Source: Methylomonas sp. (lineage in GTDB: Bacteria; Pseudomonadota; Gammaproteobacteria; Methylococcales; Methylomonadaceae). Taken from it: a stretch of 7,919 nucleotides of DNA. A model generated the notes under the pieces. It ran no database searches. It saw only the letters and a program-made list of their open reading frames with translations, and was not told where the DNA came from. Positions 1 to 5,746 of the stretch are shown here, piece by piece; within the stretch, counting starts at the first letter, position 1; every line of letters starts with the position of its first letter. The translations under genes and the position numbers were made by a program. Location of the stretch: positions 1-7,919 of the forward strand of contig JALSLS010000414.1 in the NCBI GenBank assembly GCA_026988195.1, in the 5' to 3' direction.

Positions 1-268
1 ATATACAGCACACCAGTTCCACGTCATACCAGCAGGGATTGCTGGTATCCAGTGTATAGGGGTGTACGATCTGAATAATTAGCAGATACTTGTTTATACA
101 ATCACCCCATCCTTGGATTCTGGATCTCGGCACAAATCTGTCTGGAACAGATTTGCATTTACCCAAAGGGCATTATGCAGGATAGCATAATGTGAATCCC
201 TGCCGAGATGACGTAAAACAGTTGAACCGGTGTTTTTATAAAATGGCTGAGACTCGTACGTAATCAGG
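1..268 (-). repeat. MITE-like palindromic element, copy 1 (truncated by window start)
   Basis: This stretch matches the reverse complement of 5493-5721 along its whole length, apart from an extra block at about 131-193. Its right end (245-268) is identical over 24 bases to the left terminal inverted repeat of the other copy; its own left terminus lies outside the window. Inside is a 9-bp hairpin (arms 26-34 and 40-48) framed by CGTCAT and ATCCAG, the layout seen in widespread proteobacterial REP-like repeats, and a second unit of the same type near 119-213 in the opposite orientation. No protein is encoded; an open frame on the minus strand at 94-288 is only a by-product of the repeat. It is probably non-autonomous and mobilised by a transposase elsewhere, which is inferred. 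Confidence 0.85.
125..208. other. Branched stem-loop block inserted in MITE copy 1
   Basis: Copy 2 has only a simple hairpin here (6-bp stem, 9-base loop, 5553-5573). Copy 1 carries about 63 additional bases (131-193). The result can fold as a three-way junction: outer stem TCTCGGCA (125-132) with TGCCGAGA (201-208); second stem CAAATCTG (133-140) with CAGATTTG (148-155); third stem CATTATGC (171-178) with GCATAATG (185-192). All three stems are 8 bp and perfectly paired. It could be a nested small element or a structured RNA/DNA motif carried by the repeat. The pairing is seen directly; any function is unknown. Confidence 0.7.
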
Positions 269-426
269 AGTATGTATATTATTGCCACTTATTCATAAGC
301 AGTATTAATACCTAGCACTTAATAAAACCTTCGCCTTTTAGGTGAACAGGTTTACCTAAAAGATTGCCATAATATTTTAGTTGTATCTATTGTGGAAGTG
401 GCAGAAAAGCAGAAGTAAGTCAAGAG

Positions 427-483
427 TGGGGCGCTGATAAAAGCCTACTTTTTACAAAGCAGTGCAGGCAAACCAGTGCCCCA
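427..483. other. Predicted folded segment (possible structured RNA)
   Basis: TGGGGCGCTG (427-436) pairs with CAGTGCCCCA (474-483) over 10 positions, with one G-T pair. Inside it GCCT (443-446) pairs with AGGC (466-469) across a small internal loop. The GC-rich outer stem stands out in an AT-rich spacer. It does not match any riboswitch or small RNA class I can name. It lies upstream of the proposed promoter for the next gene, so it is not obviously that gene's leader. Confidence 0.35.
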
Positions 484-528
484 AAACAACAAAGCTATTT
501 GCCCAGTGATCCTACTTTCAGTCAAGTT

Positions 529-556
529 TTGAAATCACTCAAATTTAACTTATATT
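529..556 (+). promoter_or_regulatory. Candidate sigma-70 promoter for the small membrane protein gene
   Basis: TTGAAA at 529-534 (5/6 to the -35 consensus) and TATATT at 551-556 (5/6 to the -10 consensus) are separated by 16 bases. Transcription would start near 563, leaving a leader of about 40 bases before the start at 605. The region is AT-rich, so chance matches are common. Confidence 0.4.
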
Positions 557-604
557 TCTTAATTTTGTTACACTGAGACTGAAATTTAAAAATAGGCTTT
601 AACT

Positions 605-964
605 ATGAAATTATTTTTTGGATGCTTGTTTGGGGGCTTAGTTGTACTCTATTTTATTGATGCTGCACTAAGAGTTGACAATCTTAATTTTGAAATGTTT
701 ACCCATAATCTTGTACGTTTTTTTGTTGGGTTTTTATTTCTTGGTATCTGGGTTTGGTATGAACATAAACTCAAATTTAAAATTTCTCTTTATTTTATCC
801 TCGCTTTTTTAGTCTCGGATGATATTTATGATTATATTCGTGATATTAATAATTTAAGTTTTGAAATGATGATCCATGATTTTTTTGTCGTCATTTGGGG
901 AGCATTGGTAGGATTGTTTTTTGTGAAATACTTTCATCAAAAAAACAGGCTTGATAAAGATTAA
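605..964 (+). CDS. Small membrane protein with internal duplication, unknown function
   Basis: This 119-residue protein is very hydrophobic, with about four predicted membrane helices (residues 3-20, 36-52, 60-76 and 91-110). I do not recognise the family. The two halves are visibly related: residues 25-48 (DNLNFEMFTHNLVRFF and following) align with residues 82-106 (NNLSFEMMIHDFFVVI and following), each preceded by a helix and an acidic turn and followed by a short basic stretch (YEHK, YFHQK). So it looks like a tandem duplication of a two-helix unit carrying an NL(N/S)FEM motif. A weak TAGG ribosome-binding site lies about 9 bases before the ATG. The gene stands alone, with its own candidate promoter upstream and a stem-loop over its stop codon, so it is probably monocistronic. 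No catalytic motif is visible; the charged residues between the helices could bind a ligand, but that is speculation. Confidence 0.8.
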   Translation: MKLFFGCLFGGLVVLYFIDAALRVDNLNFEMFTHNLVRFFVGFLFLGIWVWYEHKLKFKISLYFILAFLVSDDIYDYIRDINNLSFEMMIHDFFVVIWGALVGLFFVKYFHQKNRLDKD

Positions 965-981
965 AGCAATGTTTAATCTTT
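956..981 (+). terminator. Stem-loop over the stop codon of the 605-964 gene
   Basis: AAAGATTAAA (956-965) and TTTAATCTTT (972-981) form a perfect 10-bp stem with a 6-base loop; the stop codon TAA is in the left arm. It is AT-rich and lacks a clear following T-run, so it is a weak terminator candidate or a 3-prime end stabiliser. It directly abuts the target-site-like TTA next to the 983-1106 element. Confidence 0.4.
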
Positions 982-982
982 A

Positions 983-1106
983 GGAACGTGCATGAAATAA
1001 CTTCCCGGTTTCTAACTTGTCTTTTTGCTCCAGATGGAGTGACCTCATTCCACCTGAAACAAAAATCCTACGTTATAATTTCGGGACGTTATTCCATACA
1101 CGTTCC
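983..1106. repeat. 124-bp snap-back palindromic element (MITE-like)
   Basis: The ends 983-1007 (GGAACGTG... CTTCCCG) and 1082-1106 (CGGGACG... CACGTTCC) are 25-base inverted repeats with 22 matches. The internal sequence is also self-complementary: TTTTTG (1022-1027) with CAAAAA (1060-1065), and CAGATGGAGTG (1031-1041) with CATTCCACCTG (1046-1056) around a 4-base loop at the exact centre. Thus nearly the entire element can fold as one long hairpin. TTA occurs immediately on both sides (980-982 and 1107-1109), consistent with a 3-bp target duplication. It has no coding capacity and is presumably mobilised in trans by an unidentified transposase. It shares no sequence with the larger MITE in this window. 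Confidence 0.8.
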
Positions 1107-1372
1107 TTATCAATTAGGGTGAAACCATACAACTATTCACCCTATAAAAAGTAACTTTCGCTCTTAGCCCCAACTCACAAGTGAGGCGAAGGAGGGGAGG
1201 TGGAAAAAACAATCACCCAATCTTGTTGGCACTAAACGCACAAGAATGGTTGAGTAGTTACCAATAAATATTAATTTTTTCCAAAAATGGTCTGTTCCTT
1301 GATTCATTTTCAGCTTCATTTCAGTTTCTGTTGTTAAATTAACAGCACACTTTAAACAACTGAAAATTGAAA
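1107..1372. other. Non-coding region upstream of the cytochrome operon
   Basis: No gene is evident here; an open frame on the minus strand at 1164-1412 runs into the real gene and has no supporting features. There is a 9-bp inverted repeat with a 12-base loop (1115-1123 and 1136-1144, TAGGGTGAA/TTCACCCTA), a purine-rich tract around 1184-1210, and repeat/palindrome sequences at 1302-1344 just before the operon. Confidence 0.55.
1302..1344 (+). promoter_or_regulatory. Candidate regulator-binding sites before the operon
   Basis: Two near-identical direct repeats, ATTCATTTTCAG (1302-1313) and CTTCATTTCAG (1314-1324), lie 11-12 bases apart, the roughly one-helical-turn spacing at which OmpR-family regulators commonly bind. 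Eight bases later is a perfect 13-base palindrome, TGTTAAATTAACA (1332-1344). The position, about 30-70 bases before the cytochrome gene, suits autoregulation by the response regulator encoded at 2274-2942. This is inference from spacing and position only; no clear -35/-10 pair was found. Confidence 0.35.
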
Positions 1373-1942
1373 ATGAAAACAAAAAACACCGTACAGGTTT
1401 GGGATCTACCACTAAGACTATTTCACTGGTTATTAGTTGTGGCTTTTTTAATAGCCTTTATCACAGAAGATGACTTTTTATCACTGCATGTATGGGCCGG
1501 CTATTCTATTGCTGGTTTACTTGTCTTTCGATTTATATGGGGGTTTATAGGCAATCAACATGCGCGTTTTTCTGATTTTGTTTGCCGTCCACAACAATCA
1601 ATTGCATATTTCAATGATGCACTGATGCATAAAGCTAAGCGTTATATAGGACATAATCCAGCGGGTGCAGTTATGGTCGTGTTATTGCTTATAAGCTTGT
1701 TGATAACAACAATTACTGGCTTTGCTGTTTATGGCGCGGAACAGAATGCGGGGCCGCTTGCCTCAATAACGATGCAAAATGAAGGTTTTTGGGAAGAAGC
1801 TCATGAGTTATTTGCAAACGCAACTTTATTATTAGTTATTATTCATATTATAGGTGTGGTTTTTGAAAGCTTTTTACACCAAGAAAACCTGGTTAAATCC
1901 ATGCTAACAGGCAATAAACGTAAAATTGATAAAAACAATTAA
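1373..1942 (+). CDS. Cytochrome b561-type membrane haem protein
   Basis: The 189-residue product matches the bacterial cytochrome b561 / Ni-Fe-hydrogenase b-type cytochrome superfamily: an opening VWDLPLRLFHW, four hydrophobic helices (about 14-31, 40-60, 97-121, 146-168) and histidines placed as haem ligands. Visible candidates are H18 in the first helix, H39 (HVWAGY), H144 (HELFAN) and H158 in the last helix; H94 sits in a GHNPAG motif typical of the family. These proteins carry electrons within the cytoplasmic membrane to or from a partner redox enzyme. No such enzyme is encoded nearby, and the next gene is a periplasmic PepSY protein. I prefer the ATG at 1373; an in-frame TTG at 1367 would add two residues. 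No strong ribosome-binding site is seen. It is first in the apparent operon. Confidence 0.9.
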   Translation: MKTKNTVQVWDLPLRLFHWLLVVAFLIAFITEDDFLSLHVWAGYSIAGLLVFRFIWGFIGNQHARFSDFVCRPQQSIAYFNDALMHKAKRYIGHNPAGAVMVVLLLISLLITTITGFAVYGAEQNAGPLASITMQNEGFWEEAHELFANATLLLVIIHIIGVVFESFLHQENLVKSMLTGNKRKIDKNN

Positions 1943-1962
1943 ATATAGATAGGAAAAAAACG

Positions 1963-2271
1963 ATGAAATCATTTATTCAAATTATCTCAGCATCGCTAGT
2001 CTTACTCACTTTATCCACCCATATTACTGTTGCGGATACAGATCATAATAAAGCCAAGCAACTATTGGATGCAGGGGAAATATTATCTTTAGAAAAAATT
2101 CTTGCTAAGGTGTCAATGCAGTATCCAGGACATATTTTAGAAGTTGAGTTAGAAATAAAGAAACATATTCCAGTCTATGAGATAGATATTATTGATGATA
2201 AAGGCTTGGTGTGGGAGTTGAAAGTGGATGCAAAGACAGCTGAAGTTATTAAACGCAAGCAGGATGATTAA
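1963..2271 (+). CDS. Secreted PepSY-domain protein
   Basis: This 102-residue protein has a lysine-starting signal peptide with a hydrophobic core (residues 3-18) and a likely cleavage site after TVA at about residue 24, so it should be periplasmic. Residues 40-97 form a single PepSY-like domain: the helix LSLEKILAKV, a GHILEVELE strand, the family-typical VYEIDIIDDKG hairpin, and a closing LKVDAKTAEVIKRK. PepSY domains are generally thought to act as regulatory or inhibitory modules outside the membrane. An AGGA ribosome-binding site precedes the ATG by about 10 bases. It lies 20 bases after the cytochrome gene and ends 2 bases before the response regulator, so it is cotranscribed with both. 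It could tune the kinase sensor or the cytochrome; this is inferred from gene order. Confidence 0.88.
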   Translation: MKSFIQIISASLVLLTLSTHITVADTDHNKAKQLLDAGEILSLEKILAKVSMQYPGHILEVELEIKKHIPVYEIDIIDDKGLVWELKVDAKTAEVIKRKQDD

Positions 2272-2273
2272 AT

Positions 2274-2942
2274 ATGCGTTTATTGCTGGTTGAGGATGAC
2301 CTGGATCTTTTGCAATTATTAAAAAAGGATCTTGAGCATGCAGGTTTTGCGGTTGATACGGCATCAGATGGACTAGAAGCTGAGTATTTGGGGTTTGAAG
2401 ATATTTATGATATTGCAATACTTGACCTGGGCTTACCTCAACGCAATGGCTTAGAGGTATTAAAAAACTGGCGTGGGAAAGGAAACTCACTGCCCGTGCT
2501 AATACTAACGGCTAGAGATGCCTGGTATGAAAAAGTGGATGGCTTTAAAGCAGGAGCAGATGATTATTTAGCCAAACCTTTTCATACAGAAGAGCTGTTG
2601 ATGCGTATTAGAGCGCTAATACATCGAGCCAATCATCATTCAGCGGGCTTGTTACAAGTCGCTGGTTTCTCTTTAGATGAAGATAAACAAACAGTGACCA
2701 CAAAAGAAAATGTCACCATTGAATTAACTGGTATTGAATTTAAATTACTGCGTTTCTTTTTAATTCACCCTGAGAAAGTGTTAAGTAAATCAACACTCAC
2801 AGAACATGTTTATGATACTAATTCGGATAAAGACAGTAATGTTATTGAAGTTTATATTAGACATTTACGTCGAAAACTTGGGAGTTCAATAATAGAAACA
2901 CGACGAGGACAAGGCTATATTTTTAAGGGTAAAACAGAGTGA
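2274..2942 (+). CDS. OmpR-family response regulator (PhoP/QseB-like)
   Basis: This is a 222-residue two-domain regulator. The receiver domain (1-115) has all expected residues: acidic pair E7/D8/D9, phosphoacceptor D51 in ILDLGLP, T79 in LTARDAW, and K101 in AKPFH. The receiver's end (AWYEKVDGFKAGADDY) resembles PhoP more than other paralogues. A winged-helix DNA-binding domain follows (about 127-220), with recognition helix SNVIEVYIRHLRRKLG and wing RRGQGYIF. It is expected to be phosphorylated by the kinase encoded next and to bind direct-repeat sites as a dimer. An AGGA motif sits 9 bases before the ATG. The stop overlaps the kinase start by 4 bases (GTGA), implying translational coupling. 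Its regulon is unknown; its own operon is the obvious candidate. Confidence 0.95.
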   Translation: MRLLLVEDDLDLLQLLKKDLEHAGFAVDTASDGLEAEYLGFEDIYDIAILDLGLPQRNGLEVLKNWRGKGNSLPVLILTARDAWYEKVDGFKAGADDYLAKPFHTEELLMRIRALIHRANHHSAGLLQVAGFSLDEDKQTVTTKENVTIELTGIEFKLLRFFLIHPEKVLSKSTLTEHVYDTNSDKDSNVIEVYIRHLRRKLGSSIIETRRGQGYIFKGKTE

Positions 2943-4255
2943 ATTCAATACAGATGAGGTTAAGTTTAGGCTTGTTTGTTAGCTTAGTTCTTGCCTTTAG
3001 CTATTTGTGGCAGACTACTCGTGATTCTATTCAATTCTTATCTGAAGATTATGTGGTTCAACATTTAAAACATGATGCCGAAGGTGTTTTAAATGCTATT
3101 CAGTTCGATAGTGCCAATAATATCATTGTTAATACTCAACAAATTGAACCGGTTTATTTAAGACCTTTCTCTGGACAGTATTATCAAATTAATATGAATG
3201 ATGCAGTGATTAGGTCACGCTCACTATGGGATCAAGACATGTTGGTTCCTAATGTAGCCATGGGTGAACAACAAAAACTTTATCTGACAGGCCCTAAAAA
3301 ACAACCGCTTATTGTGATGATATATGGCTTTAATAAACAAGGTCATGCCTTAACGGTCGCTGTGGCAGAGGATCTTTCTCCGACAATCGTAAATCAACAT
3401 AACTTTCAGTATCAATATAGTCGAATAGTGGGCATGCTGTTATTTTTATTACTTATCTGCCAAATTGTTATTTTACGCATCAGCTTTAAGCCGTTTAAAA
3501 ACATACGAACACAAATTAAAAGGCTGCGACAAGGTGATATTGAACAGTTAGATACTCATGTGCCAGAAGAAGCTTTTGATTTAGTTAAGGAAATTAATCA
3601 TCTGTTAATAACCCTAGAAAGTCGATTGCAACGTTCTAGAAATGCTTTAGGTGATTTAGCACATGCATTAAAAATGCCGCTAACGGTCATTCAGCAACTA
3701 TCCTATAATCAGCAAATTAAAGAACAACCCGATATTCAGCAGTCCCTACAAAAACAAATAACGGCCATGCAAAACATTATGGGACGTGTGTTAAAGCAAG
3801 CCCGATTAGCAGGTGATGGTGTAGGTCTTTTAAAATTCAATGCGCGAGAGGAAGTCCCAGAATTAATACAGCTGTTAGAGAATATGTATAAGGAAAAAAA
3901 CATTTCAATTCACTATACCCTAACAGGCAAAGACACGATTGCTATTGATAGAGAAGATATGCTGGAACTACTCGGCAACCTGCTTGATAATGCCTGTAAA
4001 TGGGCTCAATCACAGATTAATATTTCAATTGAAAACACACTAAAGTTACATATAGTGATTGAAGATGATGGCCCTGGCATTTCTGAAAATAACAGGGCTA
4101 ATTTACTTAAACGAGGGACACGAGTAGATGAAATGAAAGCAGGACATGGCTTGGGTTTAGCTATTGTTAAATATATGATTCAACAACAGGGTGGAGAACT
4201 AAAATTAAACCAATCAAGTCAATTAGGTGGCTTATCTGTAGACATCACTTTATAA
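2939..4255 (+). CDS. Sensor histidine kinase, PhoQ-like catalytic core
   Basis: This 438-residue membrane kinase has a first helix at about 6-24, a periplasmic sensor of about 135 residues (25-161), a second helix (162-181), a HAMP-type linker (182-232), a dimerisation/phosphoacceptor domain with H242 in DLAHALKMPLTV, and an ATPase domain with N-box GNLLDNACKWA (346-356), G1 box EDDGPGI (375-381) and G2 box GHGLGLAIV (402-410). The HALKxPL H-box and DNACKWA N-box are of the PhoQ type. The sensor, however, lacks the run of acidic residues that PhoQ uses near the membrane, so magnesium sensing should not be assumed. Start is GTG overlapping the regulator's TGA; an in-frame ATG lies at 2954, but the overlap favours GTG. 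Its partner is the preceding regulator, and a metal exporter follows after 19 bases. Confidence 0.94.
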   Translation: MNSIQMRLSLGLFVSLVLAFSYLWQTTRDSIQFLSEDYVVQHLKHDAEGVLNAIQFDSANNIIVNTQQIEPVYLRPFSGQYYQINMNDAVIRSRSLWDQDMLVPNVAMGEQQKLYLTGPKKQPLIVMIYGFNKQGHALTVAVAEDLSPTIVNQHNFQYQYSRIVGMLLFLLLICQIVILRISFKPFKNIRTQIKRLRQGDIEQLDTHVPEEAFDLVKEINHLLITLESRLQRSRNALGDLAHALKMPLTVIQQLSYNQQIKEQPDIQQSLQKQITAMQNIMGRVLKQARLAGDGVGLLKFNAREEVPELIQLLENMYKEKNISIHYTLTGKDTIAIDREDMLELLGNLLDNACKWAQSQINISIENTLKLHIVIEDDGPGISENNRANLLKRGTRVDEMKAGHGLGLAIVKYMIQQQGGELKLNQSSQLGGLSVDITL

Positions 4256-4274
4256 GATTAAAACAACAAACATT

Positions 4275-5186
4275 ATGCCTCAATCACGTCACTTATTAAC
4301 CAAGTATGCTTGGCTATCCATTGCAGCCGCCATATCAACCATTTTATTGAAAAGCTATGCCTACTGGATAACCAATTCAGTGGGCTTGTTATCCGATGCA
4401 TTAGAGTCAGTCATTAACCTAGTTGCAGCAATTATTGCATTATTCGCATTAACTTTAGCGGCGAAACCAGCAGATGAAGATCATGCTTATGGACATGATA
4501 AAGTTGAATATTTTTCTAGTGGCGCTGAAGGTATTATGATTTTACTGGCGGCTGTTAGTATTGCAATCGCTGCCTGGGAAAGGCTTCAAAACCCTCAACC
4601 TATTCAACAAATTGATTTAGGTTTGATGATTTCCTTTGCTGCTACTTTGATTAATGTAGTTGTCGCTAAAATTTTAATCAGAGTTGGAAAACAACATCAA
4701 TCCATTACTTTGGAAGCAGATGGTCGGCACTTAATGACCGATGTATGGACAACCGTAGGCATTATTGCCGGCATTGCTACCCTTGCAGCCTTACAGTGGC
4801 TAGGCTATGAAGGTTGGGAAATCCTAGATCCAATCATTGCTATCGTTGTTGCAATTAATATACTCTGGGCTGGAATATGTTTGGTACGGCGAGCTTTCGC
4901 TGGTTTAATGGATGTTGCACTCTCAAAAGATGAACAAAATATAATTAAAGCTATATTAGATAGCTTTGTTGAGCAACAGGGCATTGAATACCATGAGCTT
5001 CGTACTCGTTACTCAGGTTCTCAACGCTTTGTATCTGTTCACATATTGGTTCCTGGTGACTGGACAGTACAAAAAGGACATGATTTACTGGAACGCATAG
5101 AGAGTAAAATACGTAGCCAGTTTGATAGAATTGATATTGATACACATTTAGAGCCTTTCGAGGATATCGCTTCATGGCGACACTGA
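4275..5186 (+). CDS. Cation diffusion facilitator family metal exporter (FieF-like)
   Basis: This 303-residue protein has the CDF layout: six membrane helices in roughly residues 11-205 and a cytoplasmic C-terminal domain (about 210-295). Family motifs visible are SVGLLSDALES in helix 2, DEDHAYGHDKVEY (67-79) after helix 2, and the HLMTD metal site in helix 5 (H152, D156). CDF proteins export divalent metals such as zinc, iron, manganese or cobalt, in exchange for protons. In helix 2, the positions equivalent to the two aspartates of E. coli FieF appear as E44 and N48, with D41 one turn earlier, so the metal preference may differ. The C-terminal domain retains histidines and acidic residues (HELRTRY, HILVPG, DIDTHLEP) suited to metal binding. 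It follows the kinase by 19 bases with no visible ribosome-binding site, and is probably the last gene of the operon. Confidence 0.93.
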   Translation: MPQSRHLLTKYAWLSIAAAISTILLKSYAYWITNSVGLLSDALESVINLVAAIIALFALTLAAKPADEDHAYGHDKVEYFSSGAEGIMILLAAVSIAIAAWERLQNPQPIQQIDLGLMISFAATLINVVVAKILIRVGKQHQSITLEADGRHLMTDVWTTVGIIAGIATLAALQWLGYEGWEILDPIIAIVVAINILWAGICLVRRAFAGLMDVALSKDEQNIIKAILDSFVEQQGIEYHELRTRYSGSQRFVSVHILVPGDWTVQKGHDLLERIESKIRSQFDRIDIDTHLEPFEDIASWRH

Positions 5187-5192
5187 AAGGCT
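5152..5192 (+). terminator. Nested stem-loop over the stop codon of the CDF gene
   Basis: AGCCTTTC (5152-5159) pairs with GAAAGGCT (5185-5192), and inside it TCGC (5167-5170) pairs with GCGA (5177-5180). The stop codon TGA (5184-5186) is at the edge of the right arm. There is no T-run after it, so it is not a classical intrinsic terminator; it may mark or protect the 3-prime end of the operon transcript. Confidence 0.35.
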
Positions 5193-5492
5193 GCTATCGG
5201 TATGTGCTGTTAAAGTCTCTCTCGGCTAAATTATTCTGGCTAGAAATTACTGAAGTGGTTATGATTACTTGACTTGCTGTTCTATGATACGGAGTTATTT
5301 AAGGTGACCAAGGAGCTTGTTTTGTGCCTATTCCTAAATAACTGAAAAAGTTAATGCGACTTTTACTTTCAGGATTGCTAAACCAAGTAAATAACTTATT
5401 GGAGCGCAGTTATGATAGCTACTCACCAAACCATTGTGTCAGAACATTAAGTCTTAGATCAGCAATAGCCTTTATATGTAAACAAAGTGATA
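5187..5492. other. Non-coding region between the operon and MITE copy 2
   Basis: I find no credible gene. AGTTATTTAAGG (5293-5304) and CCTAAATAACT (5333-5343) form an 11-bp stem with one bulge around a 28-base loop, and TAAATAACT recurs at 5388-5396. A 12-codon frame beginning at 5412 has a GGAG upstream but is too short to call. The stem may be another small palindromic repeat or a 3-prime structure of the operon transcript. Confidence 0.5.
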
Positions 5493-5721
5493 CCTGATTA
5501 CGTACGAGTCTCAGCCATTTTATAAAAAGGCCGATTCAACTGTTATACGTTATCTCGGCAGGGATTTCCGAGACCCAGAACCCAAGGATGGGGTGATTGT
5601 ATAATCAAGTATAAGCTAATTATCTAGGCCGTATGTCCCTATACACTGGATACCAGCAATCCCTGCTGGTATGACGTGGACATGGTGTGTTATATACGGC
5701 TGAAGCTCATGGGTAATCAGG
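5493..5721 (+). repeat. MITE-like palindromic element, copy 2 (complete, 229 bp)
   Basis: The termini 5493-5516 (CCTGATTACGTACGAG...) and 5698-5721 (...CATGGGTAATCAGG) are 24-base inverted repeats with 19 matches, the outer nine bases being perfect. Inside lie two REP-like hairpin units facing each other: TCTCGG/CCGAGA at 5553-5573 and a 9-bp stem ATACCAGCA/TGCTGGTAT at 5650-5672. Both are framed by CGTNAT and the complement of an NCCAG sequence, so the whole element is an imperfect long palindrome. It is present in inverted orientation at 1-268. The immediate flanks do not show an obvious target-site duplication. No coding capacity; mobilisation in trans is inferred. Confidence 0.88.
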
Positions 5722-5746
5722 AAACGATAAAGAATTAGTTATAAAA

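Larger units (their letters stand above)
269..604. other. Non-coding spacer with stem-loops
   Basis: I see no credible gene between the MITE and the start at 605. The spacer holds a 12-bp stem (one G-T pair) with a 2-base gap at 336-361 (TTTTAGGT... ACCTAAAA), a larger folded segment at 427-483, and a promoter-like pair of hexamers at 529-556. The 336-361 palindrome has no T-run on either side, so it is more likely an operator or structural site than an intrinsic terminator. Confidence 0.55.

Noticed and set aside
1..268. CRISPR array or tRNA cluster suggested by the repeated palindromes
   Set aside because: There are no regularly spaced direct repeats with unique spacers, and the branched fold lacks tRNA conserved positions and the CCA-type acceptor end.
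94..288. Minus-strand open frame of 64 codons
   Set aside because: It lies within the MITE and its hairpins, has no family resemblance and no ribosome-binding site; it is a by-product of the repeat.
1367..1372. TTG start two codons upstream for the cytochrome gene
   Set aside because: The ATG at 1373 is the commoner start, the family begins near this point, and no ribosome-binding site favours the TTG.
1164..1412. Minus-strand open frame of 82 codons
   Set aside because: It overlaps the start and upstream region of the cytochrome gene antiparallel and has low-quality, non-family sequence.
2149..2490. Minus-strand open frame of 113 codons
   Set aside because: It is antisense to the PepSY and response regulator genes, both of which have clear domains.
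2274..4255. Assignment as genuine PhoP/PhoQ
   Set aside because: Only the catalytic motifs resemble it; the sensor lacks the acidic cluster and the gene context differs, so the symbols were not applied.
4951..5175. Minus-strand open frame of 74 codons
   Set aside because: It is antisense to the C-terminal domain of the CDF exporter and shows no recognisable features.
5493..5721. Intrinsic terminator for the upstream operon
   Set aside because: The hairpins have no following T-runs, and the whole block is a mobile-type repeat found in two copies.
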